From Variovorax paradoxus (lineage in GTDB: Bacteria; Pseudomonadota; Gammaproteobacteria; Burkholderiales; Burkholderiaceae_C), in NCBI RefSeq assembly GCF_018614875.1, contig NZ_JAGGNW010000009.1, positions 372,001 to 436,000 on the forward strand: a stretch of 64,000 nt of DNA, read 5' to 3'. The position numbers and the translations under genes were made by a program. The notes beneath the pieces were generated by a model. It saw only the letters and a list, made by a program, of their open reading frames with translations. It did no database searches and was not told where the DNA came from. This document shows positions 40,810 through 49,740 of this stretch, piece after piece; position 1 is the stretch's first letter; every line of letters starts with the position of its first letter.

Positions 40810-41311
40810 GGCGCAATGCCTCCGTCTCGACCGGCCTGGCAGGTCTTCCGCGCCACTCGATCACGAACTCGTCGAAGGCTGCGATGGCGAACACCAGCGC
40901 GCCCACGGCCATCGAGAGCTGCGGCAGCCACAGGGGGGTGGCGTCGTTGCCGGTGGAGATGTCGTGGAAGTCGTGCGACTGGAACACCAGCCGCGCGCTG
41001 TACCCGGCGAACAGCGCCGCGAGCAGGGCGCCCGCGCCCATCGCCCAGCGCTCCAGCCAGCGCTGCGCCGCGGGCGGCAGGTTCTGCAGCACCAGGGTCA
41101 CGCGAATGTGCTCGCCGCGCTTGAGCGTGTGCGCGAGCGCAAGAAAACCTGCACCGGCCATCAGGTAGCCGGCATAGGCATCGATGCCCGGAAGATTGAA
41201 ATGGAGCTGCCGCCCGATGATGGAGAGCAGCACCATCACCAGCAGGCCGATCATGAAAAGCGCCGCCAGGGCGGCGGCGCTGTCGTAGAGAAAATCAAGC
41301 GTCTTTCGCAT
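40802..41311 (-). CDS. dctQ: TRAP transporter small permease subunit DctQ
   Basis: 169 residues with four helices (ALFMIGLLVMVLLSIIGRQL, then GAGFLALAHTLKRGEHIRV with the usual basic loop). It starts 21 bases after the dctP stop and overlaps dctM by eight bases. Confidence 0.93.
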   Translation of the reverse strand: MRKTLDFLYDSAAALAALFMIGLLVMVLLSIIGRQLHFNLPGIDAYAGYLMAGAGFLALAHTLKRGEHIRVTLVLQNLPPAAQRWLERWAMGAGALLAALFAGYSARLVFQSHDFHDISTGNDATPLWLPQLSMAVGALVFAIAAFDEFVIEWRGRPARPVETEALRHE

Positions 41312-41332
41312 CGGAGGCTGTTCGGTGCTGCG

Positions 41333-42301
41333 TCACATCTTCTTGTATGCGTCGACCACCGCCTGGCCGTCGGGGCCGGCCTTTTCGAGCCATTCCTTGA
41401 TCATGGTGTCGCCGACCTTCTTCATGTCGGCCTTCAGTGCGGCGGAAGGCACATGCACCGTCATGCCGTTCTTCTTGAGCAGGTCCAGGTACTCGACGTT
41501 CTTCTTCTTCGAAAGGTCCCAGCCGCGCTTCTCCGCATCGGCGGCGGCCTTCAGCACGGCGTCCTGCGTGGGCTTGTCGAGCGCGTCGAAGGCCTTCTTG
41601 TTCATGAGCACCGCATTCTTGGGCAGCCAGGCCTGCGTGTCGTAGAAGTTCTTGATGTACTCGTAGGTCTTGGTGTCGTAGCCGGTGGAGCCGGACGACA
41701 TGTACGACTCGATCACGCCAGTGGCCATGGCCTGCGACAGCTCGGCCTGCTGCACCGTGACCGGCTGTGCGCCGACCAGTTCCCCGATGCGCGCGGTGGC
41801 GGGGCTGTAGGCGCGCCACTTCACGCCCTTGAGGTCGGCGGCCGAAGCGATCTCCTTCTTCACGAAGATGCCCTGCGGCGGCCAGGCCACCGTGTAGAGC
41901 AGCACGATGCCCTGTTCGGCCAGCTTCTTTTCGAGCGCGGGCTTCTGCGCCTGGTAGAGCTTCCAGGCCGCGTCGTAGCTGTCGGCGAGGAAGGGGATGC
42001 CGTCGGCGCCGAACATCTGCCATTCGTTCTGGTAGTTGACCAGCAGGATCTCGCCGAGCTGCGCCTGGCCGCCCTGCACCGCACGCTTGATTTCAGGCGC
42101 CTTGAACAGCGAGGCGTTGGAATGCACGGTGATCTTGAGCTTGCCGCCGCTGCCCTTGTCGACGTCGCTGGCGAACTGCGTGATGTTCTCGGTGTGGAAG
42201 TTGGTCGCCGGGTAGGCGGTGGGCAGGTCCCACTTGGTTTGCGCGAAGGCTGCGGCGCCGAGGGTGAGGCCAGCCAGGGCAATGCCGAACTTGTGATTCA
42301 T
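41333..42301 (-). CDS. dctP: TRAP transporter substrate-binding protein DctP
   Basis: 322 residues with a Sec signal peptide (MNHKFGIALAGLTLGAAAFAQ) and a DctP fold (WRAYSPATARIGELVGAQPV, with the conserved Arg-containing ligand segment). Gene order dctP-dctQ-dctM. Ligand unknown; C4-dicarboxylates or other organic acids are typical. The 150-base region upstream, before the terminator at 42431, must contain its promoter. Confidence 0.93.
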   Translation of the reverse strand: MNHKFGIALAGLTLGAAAFAQTKWDLPTAYPATNFHTENITQFASDVDKGSGGKLKITVHSNASLFKAPEIKRAVQGGQAQLGEILLVNYQNEWQMFGADGIPFLADSYDAAWKLYQAQKPALEKKLAEQGIVLLYTVAWPPQGIFVKKEIASAADLKGVKWRAYSPATARIGELVGAQPVTVQQAELSQAMATGVIESYMSSGSTGYDTKTYEYIKNFYDTQAWLPKNAVLMNKKAFDALDKPTQDAVLKAAADAEKRGWDLSKKKNVEYLDLLKKNGMTVHVPSAALKADMKKVGDTMIKEWLEKAGPDGQAVVDAYKKM

Positions 42302-42430
42302 TGAGCGCTCCGGAACGTATGAAAGTGAAAACGAACGCGAGCATACGTGCAAATTCCGGGCCACTTCTGAGGCATTTCCCTGCCACGCGGCTTGCACAGC
42401 GGCCTGCTTTCCTGCTGCGGCGCAAACGAA

Positions 42431-42453
42431 AAAGCCGCCTTCACGGCGGCTTT
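42431..42453 (-). terminator. Intrinsic terminator after the ComEA-like gene
   Basis: On the minus strand AAAGCCGCC-GTGAA-GGCGGCTTT is followed by TTCGTTTG. It lies 38 bases past the stop of the gene ending at 42491 and before dctP. Confidence 0.85.
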
Positions 42454-42490
42454 GACTGCGGGGTTGCGGCGGACCCCGGAGGCGATTCGA

Positions 42491-42847
42491 TCAGGGCTTG
42501 CCGGGCTTGGCATCGGCAGCGGCGGCCTTGGGCGCCTTGGCGACCTTGTCTGCCTTCGGAGCAGCAGGTGCCGCTGCCTGGCCGCCGAAGGCCTTGCCAT
42601 TGACCGTGAGCCCTTCGGCCGACAGCTTCTCGGCCTTCTTTTCCTTCACGCCCTTGACGCGCTGCATGAGGTCGGCCCAGTCCTTGAACTCGCTTTCCTT
42701 GCGCGCGTCGAGGATGCGCTTGGACATTGCGGGGCCGACGCCCTTGATGCCGTCGAGATCGGCAGCCGTGCCCTTGTTGGCGTCGACGGCGGCGAAAGAG
42801 GCAACAGCGAACAGCATGGCCATCACGGCCAGGATTTTCTTCAGCAT
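42491..42847 (-). CDS. ComEA-like secreted helix-hairpin-helix protein
   Basis: 118 residues: Sec signal peptide (MLKKILAVMAMLFAVASFAA), then a helix-hairpin-helix DNA-binding domain (about 24-75: NKGTAADLDGIKGVGPAMSK), then an Ala/Lys/Pro-rich tail. The signal plus HhH layout matches periplasmic ComEA, which binds incoming DNA during natural transformation, but many Burkholderiales have several such small proteins of unproven function. GGGAG lies upstream. No other competence genes are adjacent, so a role in transformation is only possible. Confidence 0.83.
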   Translation of the reverse strand: MLKKILAVMAMLFAVASFAAVDANKGTAADLDGIKGVGPAMSKRILDARKESEFKDWADLMQRVKGVKEKKAEKLSAEGLTVNGKAFGGQAAAPAAPKADKVAKAPKAAAADAKPGKP

Positions 42848-42970
42848 GATTTCAAACTCCCTGATTTGTTGATACGACGGTGCGCCGGCGGAAGACGCCG
42901 GCTCGCGTTCAACGGTTCGGGGAAAGGAGCGTTGACGGCTCGGCGCCCCGCAGGGGCCGCGTTCACCATT

Positions 42971-42991
42971 GTTCCGAAAGGTGTTCGGAAC
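42971..42991. promoter_or_regulatory. Perfect inverted repeat between lapB and the ComEA-like gene
   Basis: GTTCCGAA-AGGTG-TTCGGAAC, an 8-bp perfect repeat, begins 6 bases past the lapB stop on the minus strand. No T-run follows. It may be a transcription-end structure or an operator for the ComEA-like gene that starts at 42847. Confidence 0.45.
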
Positions 42992-42996
42992 GTTGC

Positions 42997-44175
42997 TCAG
43001 AGCTCTTCGACGCGGCGCGGGGGATAGCTGTCCCAGGCCTGGCATCCGGGGCAATGCCAGAAGTGCTGGTGCGCTTCGAAGCCGCATGCGGCGCAGCGAT
43101 AGCGCATCAGCGGCCGCGTGGCCTGGTCGAGCGCGCGCTGCACCTGCGGGTGGAACTGCTCGTGCTCGAAGCGCTCGCCGGCAAGCCAGCGCGAAGCGGC
43201 AACCAGCGAGGGCTGCTGGGCAAGGTGAGCGATGTAGCCGTCGCGCGGGGCGAGCGGCTGGCCATCGGCCGCCGGAGTCGCGCTGGCCGGCGAGCCGCCG
43301 AGCGCGATCAGGGCTTCGAGCACATCGATCGACGGCGATTCGGCATAGCGCCGCTGCAGCAGCGCGAGCGCTTCGCCCTCGCGGTGGGCCGCCACGGCGG
43401 CCTGTTGCAGTGCCGCGGCATACAACGGCAGGGCGAGCGGGGCGGTGTCGCTCAGGGCGACAAGGGTGTCGAAGGCCTTGATGCCGTCGCCGTTGCGCAA
43501 CTGCAGCGTGGCGGAATCGATGGCGGGGCGGGGCGCCTGCGGGGCCAGCGCCATCGCCTCGGAGAGCAGCCGGGCGGCCGCGGCCAGGTCGCCGGCCGCC
43601 ACTTGTTCGGATGCCTGCTCGCAGAGATGGTGGGCTCGGCGCGTGCTGTAGCTGGCCTGGTCGGATTCGTCGAGCTTCTGTGCCACGGCGGCAGCCTGGG
43701 CCCATTCGCGCGAACGCTCGTAGATGGCCAGGAGCGAAAGCCGCGCCTCGTTCTCGTAGCGCGTGCCCTCGAGTTTTTGCAGCGCGGCTTCGGCCCGATC
43801 GAGCAGCCCGGCGCGCAGGAAATCCTGTGCCAGCGCATGCTGGGCGCGTTCGCGGTCGCTGCGGCTCAGGTCGCCGCGGCCAAGCAGATGCTCATGCACG
43901 CGCACTGCGCGCTGGTATTCGCCGCGCCGGCGAAACAGGTTGCCCAGGGCGAAGTGCAATTCCTGCGTGTCGGGATCGTTCTGCACGGCCTCGATGAAGG
44001 CATCGATGGCCTGGTCCTGCTGCTCGTTGAGAAGAAAATTGAGGCCGCGGAAATACGCCTTGGGAGCTTGCCGGTTCTCGAGCTTGAGCTGCCGGATGTC
44101 GAAGCGCGAGGCAAGCCAGCCCAGCACGAAGGCGACGGGCAGGCTGATCAGCAGCCAGCTGGGATCAAAGTCCAT
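42997..44175 (-). CDS. lapB: LPS assembly protein LapB (YciM)
   Basis: 392 residues: N-terminal membrane anchor (SWLLISLPVAFVLGWLAS), a row of TPR helices (about 45-340) and a C-terminal rubredoxin-type metal site (YRCAACGFEAHQHFWHCPGC) with its four Cys. LapB controls LpxC degradation by FtsH and so sets lipopolysaccharide synthesis. Its start at 44175 lies inside the end of lapA (11-base overlap), the usual lapAB coupling. Confidence 0.95.
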   Translation of the reverse strand: MDFDPSWLLISLPVAFVLGWLASRFDIRQLKLENRQAPKAYFRGLNFLLNEQQDQAIDAFIEAVQNDPDTQELHFALGNLFRRRGEYQRAVRVHEHLLGRGDLSRSDRERAQHALAQDFLRAGLLDRAEAALQKLEGTRYENEARLSLLAIYERSREWAQAAAVAQKLDESDQASYSTRRAHHLCEQASEQVAAGDLAAAARLLSEAMALAPQAPRPAIDSATLQLRNGDGIKAFDTLVALSDTAPLALPLYAAALQQAAVAAHREGEALALLQRRYAESPSIDVLEALIALGGSPASATPAADGQPLAPRDGYIAHLAQQPSLVAASRWLAGERFEHEQFHPQVQRALDQATRPLMRYRCAACGFEAHQHFWHCPGCQAWDSYPPRRVEEL

Positions 44176-44503
44176 GTTGGCGTACGGTGGGGAGGTCGGT
44201 GGCGGAAATGGACGACGGCTCGGCTGCCGCAGCGGGTGCGGCCTGGCCGGGTGCAGTGGCTTCGTCGCCGCGCGTGGCCGGAAGCTGCGCCGCCGCCGCA
44301 CGGTGCTTCCACCATCCGGGCAGCATGCCGAACGCACCCACCACCAGGCCACCGGCAAAAGCCGCGAGCACGACGAGCACCAGGGGCGCGCGCCAATTCG
44401 TGCCGAAGAAGAAATAGACGGTCGCGTCGTGCTGGTTGTTCAGCGCGAAAGCAAAAAGCGTAAAAAAAATGGCTGCCTTGAGCAGCCACAGGAGGTATTT
44501 CAT
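44165..44503 (-). CDS. lapA: LapA-domain membrane protein
   Basis: 112 residues with two membrane helices (about 5-20 and 41-62) and a GMLPGWWKHR segment, typical of LapA/YciS. The tail after residue 70 is rich in Ala, Pro and Thr and not conserved. AGGAGG is not visible, but the region before ATG has GGGAACGGCT. The first codons include a hairpin followed by eight Ts that looks like an intrinsic terminator (44462-44487). Partner of LapB in LPS regulation. Confidence 0.9.
   Translation of the reverse strand: MKYLLWLLKAAIFFTLFAFALNNQHDATVYFFFGTNWRAPLVLVVLAAFAGGLVVGAFGMLPGWWKHRAAAAQLPATRGDEATAPGQAAPAAAAEPSSISATDLPTVRQHGL
44462..44487 (-). terminator. Terminator-like hairpin inside the start of lapA
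   Basis: On the minus strand GGCTGC-TCAAG-GCAGCC-A-TTTTTTTT spans lapA codons 6-14. A 6-bp GC-rich stem plus eight Us is a textbook intrinsic terminator, but placed in coding sequence. It could attenuate lapAB transcription when lapA is poorly translated. The T8 run is also a potential slippage site. Confidence 0.55.
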
Positions 44504-44552
44504 AGCCGTTCCCGTTGCCGGGAGCATTCTACGTTTGCATCCATGCGATCGA

Positions 44553-44876
44553 TCAGGCCTTGCGGCCCTTGGCTTCCTTGGCGTCGAGCTCGGCGGTCTT
44601 GGCATCGACGGCTTCGCGCAATGCCTTGCCGGGCTTGAAGTGCGGCACCCGCTTTTCGGGGATCTGAACGCTCTCGCCCGAACGCGGGTTGCGGCCGATG
44701 CGCGGCGGACGCCGGTTGACCGAGAAGCTGCCGAAACCGCGGATCTCGATGCGGTGCCCGCGCACCAGCGCGTCGCTCATCGCGTCGAGGATGGTCTTGA
44801 CGGCGTATTCGGCATCGCGGTGCGTCAGCTGCGCGAAGCGCGCTGCGAGTTCTTCGACGAGGTCAGAGCGGGTCAT
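44553..44876 (-). CDS. ihfB: Integration host factor beta subunit
   Basis: 107 residues, a histone-like DNA-bending protein. The beta-arm motif [22 protein letters not shown], with the intercalating Pro, identifies the IHF/HU family, and [14 protein letters not shown] plus the place after rpsA identify the beta subunit. It has a Lys-rich C-terminal tail beyond the usual 94 residues. It is separated from rpsA by a strong terminator, so it probably has a promoter in the short gap or is expressed by readthrough. Confidence 0.95.
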   Translation of the reverse strand: MTRSDLVEELAARFAQLTHRDAEYAVKTILDAMSDALVRGHRIEIRGFGSFSVNRRPPRIGRNPRSGESVQIPEKRVPHFKPGKALREAVDAKTAELDAKEAKGRKA

Positions 44877-44895
44877 AGGCCAAACAAAACGTGGA

Positions 44896-44937
44896 CGAAA
44901 AAAAAGACAGAGCGGCCCCAGGGCCTGCTCTGTCTTC
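44896..44937 (-). terminator. Intrinsic terminator between rpsA and ihfB
   Basis: On the minus strand AGACAGAGC, a 13-base loop, GCTCTGTCT and an uninterrupted run of Ts. A nine-pair stem makes it one of the strongest terminators in the window. Confidence 0.92.
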
Positions 44938-44946
44938 GGACTCAGC

Positions 44947-46635
44947 TTACTTGCTGTCGTTGTTGTCGAGCTTGGCGCGCAGCAGGGCGCCCAGGCTGGT
45001 CGTGCCCGCGTTTTCGCGTGCCGACTGCTGGCTCAGGTTGGCCATGGCGCCTTGTTCGTCGACCATGTCCTTCTGCTTGATCGACAGCTGGATGTTGCGG
45101 GTCTTGCGATCCACATTCACGACGATGGCGGTGACTTCGTCGCCTTCCTTCAGCACGTTGCGGGCATCTTCCACGCGGTCGCGCGAGATTTCCGAAGCAC
45201 GCAGGTAGCCGATGATGTCTTCGCCGAGGTCGATTTCAGCGCCGCGGGCGTCCACGGTCTTGACCTTGCCGGTCACGATCTGGCCCTTGTCGTTCACGGT
45301 GGTGAACGTGGTGAACGGGTCGCTGTCGAGCTGCTTGATGCCCAGGCTGATGCGCTCGCGGTCCACGTCCACGGCCAGCACGATCGCTTCGACTTCCTGG
45401 CCCTTCTTGTAGTTGCGAACGGCGGTTTCGCCGGTTTCGTTCCACGAGAGGTCCGAGAGGTGAACCAGGCCGTCGATGCCGGCAGCCAGACCCACGAACA
45501 CGCCGAAGTCGGTGATCGACTTGATCGGGCCCTTGACGCGGTCGCCGCGCTTGGTGTTCTGCGCGAACTCTTGCCACGGGTTGGCCTTGCACTGCTTCAT
45601 GCCCAGGCTGATGCGGCGCTTGTCTTCGTCGATTTCGAGGACCATGACTTCGACTTCGTCGCCCAGCGAGACGATCTTGTTCGGAGCGATGTTCTTGTTG
45701 GTCCAGTCCATTTCGGAGACGTGCACCAGGCCTTCGATGCCGGGTTCGAGTTCGACGAACGCGCCGTAGTCGGCAATGTTCGTGACCTTGCCGAACAGGC
45801 GGGTCGATTGCGGGTAGCGGCGCGAAACGCCCATCCACGGGTCGTCACCCATTTGCTTCAGACCCAGCGAGACACGGTTCTTTTCGGTGTCGAACTTGAG
45901 GATCTTGGCGGTGATTTCCTGGCCGGCCTGAACGACTTCGCTCGGGTGGCGGACACGGCGCCATGCCATGTCGGTGATGTGCAGCAGGCCGTCGATGCCG
46001 CCGAGGTCCACGAACGCACCGTATTCGGTGATGTTCTTGACCACGCCGCGGACAACAGCGCCTTCCTTCAGGGTTTCCATCAGCTTGGCGCGTTCTTCGC
46101 CCATGCTGGCTTCGACCACGGCGCGGCGCGACAGCACGACGTTGTTGCGCTTGCGGTCGAGCTTGATGACCTTGAATTCGAGGGTCTTGTTCTCGTACGG
46201 GGTCAGGTCCTTGATCGGACGCGTGTCGATCAGCGAGCCCGGCAGGAATGCGCGGATGCCGTTGACGAGCACGGTGAGGCCGCCCTTGACCTTGCCGCTG
46301 GTGGTGCCGGTGACGAAGTCGCCCGATTCCAGGGCCTTCTCGAGTGCGAGCCACGAAGCCAGACGCTTGGCGGTGTCGCGCGAGAGGATGGTGTCGCCGT
46401 AGCCGTTTTCAACGCTGCCGATGGCAACGGAAACGAAATCGCCGGCCTGGACTTCGAGTTCGCCCTTGTCGTTCTTGAACTCCTCGATCGGCACGTACGC
46501 TTCGGACTTGAGGCCGGCGTTGACCACCACGTGGTTGTGTTCGACGCGCACGACTTCGGCCGTGATGACCTCGCCGGTGCGCATTTCGGAACGCTTCAGG
46601 GACTCTTCGAATAGGTCGGCAAAAGATTCAGACAT
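44947..46635 (-). CDS. rpsA: 30S ribosomal protein S1
   Basis: 562 residues with six S1 RNA-binding repeats (for example [20 protein letters not shown] and [21 protein letters not shown]). Helps mRNA docking on the ribosome. The ATG at 46635 has GGAAGGAA upstream. The 195-base leader to the end of aroA-cmk contains a small hairpin, GGTTG-AA-CAACC (46739-46750); S1 represses its own translation through leader structure in enterobacteria, so leader folding may matter here too. Confidence 0.97.
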   Translation of the reverse strand: MSESFADLFEESLKRSEMRTGEVITAEVVRVEHNHVVVNAGLKSEAYVPIEEFKNDKGELEVQAGDFVSVAIGSVENGYGDTILSRDTAKRLASWLALEKALESGDFVTGTTSGKVKGGLTVLVNGIRAFLPGSLIDTRPIKDLTPYENKTLEFKVIKLDRKRNNVVLSRRAVVEASMGEERAKLMETLKEGAVVRGVVKNITEYGAFVDLGGIDGLLHITDMAWRRVRHPSEVVQAGQEITAKILKFDTEKNRVSLGLKQMGDDPWMGVSRRYPQSTRLFGKVTNIADYGAFVELEPGIEGLVHVSEMDWTNKNIAPNKIVSLGDEVEVMVLEIDEDKRRISLGMKQCKANPWQEFAQNTKRGDRVKGPIKSITDFGVFVGLAAGIDGLVHLSDLSWNETGETAVRNYKKGQEVEAIVLAVDVDRERISLGIKQLDSDPFTTFTTVNDKGQIVTGKVKTVDARGAEIDLGEDIIGYLRASEISRDRVEDARNVLKEGDEVTAIVVNVDRKTRNIQLSIKQKDMVDEQGAMANLSQQSARENAGTTSLGALLRAKLDNNDSK

Positions 46636-46830
46636 TGATGGTTCCTTCCGTCATGCAGGGTTGGCAGGCGCTCATGCGAAATTGCGTGCGGCTGCTGTGG
46701 GTCTGGAGACGGCGGTTTTGTGGGCGTGAGCCCGGGTTGGTTGAACAACCAGCAGGCCGGTGCGCTGTCGCGCGAGAGGAGCCTGCCGGAGCGGTATGCG
46801 CCTTGGGATATTCCGTCGGGCGCCAACCTC

Positions 46831-48843
46831 TCAAGCGGACTTGAAAGGCTGTACTTCTTGCCACCAGTTCAACACTTGGTCGATCGATTGCTCGATGGAC
46901 AGCTGGGAGTTGTCTAGGTGGCGAGCGTCTTGCGCCGGCTTCAGAGGGGCGACGCTACGGGAAGAGTCCCGTGCATCGCGTGCTTCCAGGTCGGTGCGAA
47001 GACTGTCGAGTGTAGTCGAAATACCCTTTGAAATCAACTGCTTATGCCGGCGTTCCGCCCTCTGGGCGGCGCTGGCTGTGAGGAAGACCTTGAGCGCCGC
47101 GTCGGGGAAGATCACGGTGCCCATGTCGCGGCCGTCGGCCACCAGGCCCGGGAGCTGCCGAAAGCGCTGCTGCAGGGCCAGAAGCGCCGCTCGCACCGCG
47201 GGAAGCGTGGAGACGCGGGAGGCGTCCATGCCGGCGGCTTCGCTGCGGATTTCGTCGCTGACGTCCTCGCCGGCCAACAGGACCTTGCCTTCGGTGAAAT
47301 ACAGCGGCAGGGCCGCCGCCAGGGCGGCTATCTGCGCCTCGTGCTGCGGGTCGGCGCCGAGTCCGGCGCGCCGCATGGCGAGGCCGGTCACGCGGTAGAG
47401 AGAACCCGAATCGAGGTAGTGGTAGCCGAGCAGGCGGGCCACTTCGGCCGCGAGCGTGCCCTTGCCCGAGGCGGTGGGGCCGTCGATGCAGATCACCGGG
47501 ACTTCGAAGGCCTCGGCCACCGAGAACAGGGTTTCGAAGTAGTCCGGGAAGGTCTTGGCGACGCAGTGGGGCTCGAGGATGCGCACCGGCACCCGGGCCG
47601 GATTGAACGCCGCGAGCGAGAAGCACATGGCCACGCGATGGTCGTCGTAGGTGCGGATGCTTGCCGCCTGCCAGTCGGCGGGTGCCAGCGGATGCACGCG
47701 GATGAAGTCGGGGCCGGCTTCGACGGTGGCGCCGAGCTTTCGCAGCTCGTTGGCCATGGCGTCGATGCGGTCGGTTTCCTTGACGCGCCAGCTGGCGATG
47801 TTGCGCAAGGTGCTCGGGCCGTCGGCGTAGAGCGCCATCACGGCGAGCGTCATGGCGGCGTCGGGGATGTGGTTGGCGTCGAGGTCGATGGCCTTGAGCG
47901 GCCAAGCGCCGCGGCGCACTTCGAGCCAGTTCGGCCCGCTGTCGACCTGCGCGCCCATTTGCCGCGCCGCGTCGATGAAGCGGATGTCGCCCTGGATCGA
48001 GTCGGCGCCCACGCCCTCGATGCGGATGCCGTTCTGGCCCGCGATGCCCGTCGCCATGGCGCCCAGTGCGATGAAATAGCTGGCGGAGGAGGCATCCGCC
48101 TCGACGTGGATGTCGCCCGGCGAGCTGTAGCGGCTGCCGGCCGGGATGGTGAAGCGCTCCCAGCCCTCTCGCCGCACGGCGATGCCGAAGCGCGCCAGCA
48201 GGTTCAGCGTGATCTCGATGTAGGGTTTGGAGATCAGCTCGCCGACCACTTCGATCGCAATGTCCCGCTCTGCAGCCAACGGCAACGCCAGCAGCAGCGC
48301 CGTCAGGAATTGGCTCGAGACGTCGCCGCGCACGCGGATCGGTGCATCGAGCACCAGTGCGCTGTGATCGACCGGGCGGATGCGCAGCGGCGGATAACCC
48401 GGATTGCCGAGGTAGTCGATGCGGCAGCCGAGCTGCGTCAGCGCATCGACCAGATCGCCGATCGGCCGCTCGTGCATGCGCGGCACGCCGCTCAGTTCGA
48501 AGTCGCCGCCGAGCAGCGACAGCGCGGCGGTCAGCGGACGCATCGCGGTGCCGGCATTGCCAAGAAAAAGCGGCAGCAACGGCGCCTTGGACTTCAGCTG
48601 GCCGCCGATGCCGGTGATGCGCAGCGTACTGCCCGCCGCATCGATGCCGCAGCCGAGCGCACGCAGCGCATCGAGCATCACGCGGGTGTCGTCGGAGTCG
48701 AGCAGGTCGTGGACCGTGGTGGTTCCGCTCGCCAGGGCGGCCAGCAGCAGCACCCGGTTCGAAATGCTCTTGGAACCCGGCAGCCGCACGGTGCCCGAAG
48801 CCCCGGCCATCGCAGGAATGTCGAGGAATGCCGTCGAGAACAT
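46831..48843 (-). CDS. aroA: Fused EPSP synthase and cytidylate kinase
   Basis: 670 residues joining two enzymes. Residues 1 to about 445 are 5-enolpyruvylshikimate-3-phosphate synthase (GSKSISNR at the N terminus, class I glyphosate-type loop [10 protein letters not shown] at 94-102, C-terminal KTFPDYFE). From about residue 449 follows cytidylate kinase with P-loop GPTASGKGT (455-463) and the DARD segment. The two are joined by only a few residues (VAEAFEVP). It links the shikimate pathway and CMP recycling in one polypeptide. Separate adjacent genes aroA and cmk are the common arrangement; fusions are known in Comamonadaceae. The start at 48843 is 1 base from the tyrA stop. Confidence 0.95.
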   Translation of the reverse strand: MFSTAFLDIPAMAGASGTVRLPGSKSISNRVLLLAALASGTTTVHDLLDSDDTRVMLDALRALGCGIDAAGSTLRITGIGGQLKSKAPLLPLFLGNAGTAMRPLTAALSLLGGDFELSGVPRMHERPIGDLVDALTQLGCRIDYLGNPGYPPLRIRPVDHSALVLDAPIRVRGDVSSQFLTALLLALPLAAERDIAIEVVGELISKPYIEITLNLLARFGIAVRREGWERFTIPAGSRYSSPGDIHVEADASSASYFIALGAMATGIAGQNGIRIEGVGADSIQGDIRFIDAARQMGAQVDSGPNWLEVRRGAWPLKAIDLDANHIPDAAMTLAVMALYADGPSTLRNIASWRVKETDRIDAMANELRKLGATVEAGPDFIRVHPLAPADWQAASIRTYDDHRVAMCFSLAAFNPARVPVRILEPHCVAKTFPDYFETLFSVAEAFEVPVICIDGPTASGKGTLAAEVARLLGYHYLDSGSLYRVTGLAMRRAGLGADPQHEAQIAALAAALPLYFTEGKVLLAGEDVSDEIRSEAAGMDASRVSTLPAVRAALLALQQRFRQLPGLVADGRDMGTVIFPDAALKVFLTASAAQRAERRHKQLISKGISTTLDSLRTDLEARDARDSSRSVAPLKPAQDARHLDNSQLSIEQSIDQVLNWWQEVQPFKSA

Positions 48844-48844
48844 G

Positions 48845-49726
48845 TCAGGAGTCCTGGGTCGCGTCGGTGTTGGGCTGCCAGGCGGCGCGGACCTTGCTGG
48901 CGGCGGCAATCGAATGCTCCAGCGCCTGGGCATCGACGGCCGTCATCAGCGCTTCGAGGTCGAGCAGCGCCTTGCGGAATGCCTGCGATTGCAGCAGCAC
49001 CTGCTCGCGGTTGGCGAGCAGCACGTCGCGCCACATGACCGGGTCGCTGGCCGCGATGCGCGAAAAGTCGCGAAATCCGGGCCCTGCCAGGCGGAGGAAC
49101 TGATCGCCCTGCGGTTGCGCGATGAGCGCGTTGACATAGGCAAAGGCCAACAGGTGCGGCAGATGGCTCACGGCCGCGAAGGCGCTGTCGTGCTCCTCGT
49201 GGGTCATGGTGACCACGTGGGCGCCAATGCCGCTCCAGACCTGCGAGGCGCGCTGCACGTTGGAGCGCAGCGTGGCCTTGACCGGGGTCAGCACGACCTT
49301 GCGACCGGTGTAGAGCGAAGCCTCGGCATGCTCGATGCCGGACACTTCCTTGCCGGCGATCGGATGGGCCGGAACGAAGTTCGCGAACTGGTTCTGCAGG
49401 CCGTGGCGTGCGGCTTCGATCACGTCGCCCTTGGTCGAGCCCACGTCCATCACCAGCGTGTCGTTCGAAATGCCGTGGCGAATGGCCTTGAAGGTGGCTT
49501 CCGAGGCCGCCACCGGCACCGCCAGCAGCACCAGGTCGGAGCCCGAGACCGCCAGCAGCGCGGAAGGCGCCACCACGTCGATCACGCCGAGCTGGCGCGC
49601 CCGCTCTGTGGTGGAGGGCGACTTGCTATAGCCGACCACGCGTTTCACCAGCTTCGCGCGCTTGAGCGCAAGCGCGAAGGAGCCGCCCATGAGGCCGCAG
49701 CCGATCAATCCCAATTGCTCGAACAT
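48845..49726 (-). CDS. tyrA: Prephenate dehydrogenase
   Basis: 293 residues with an N-terminal NAD(P)-binding Rossmann motif ([16 protein letters not shown]) and the prephenate-dehydrogenase helical dimer domain ([34 protein letters not shown]). Converts prephenate to 4-hydroxyphenylpyruvate for tyrosine. It starts 14 bases after pheA and is not fused to chorismate mutase. Confidence 0.95.
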   Translation of the reverse strand: MFEQLGLIGCGLMGGSFALALKRAKLVKRVVGYSKSPSTTERARQLGVIDVVAPSALLAVSGSDLVLLAVPVAASEATFKAIRHGISNDTLVMDVGSTKGDVIEAARHGLQNQFANFVPAHPIAGKEVSGIEHAEASLYTGRKVVLTPVKATLRSNVQRASQVWSGIGAHVVTMTHEEHDSAFAAVSHLPHLLAFAYVNALIAQPQGDQFLRLAGPGFRDFSRIAASDPVMWRDVLLANREQVLLQSQAFRKALLDLEALMTAVDAQALEHSIAAASKVRAAWQPNTDATQDS

Positions 49727-49740
49727 GGTGCTTGTCCGGC

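Noticed and set aside
42491-42847. Natural-competence locus
   Set aside because: A single ComEA-like protein without comEC or pilus genes nearby is not enough.
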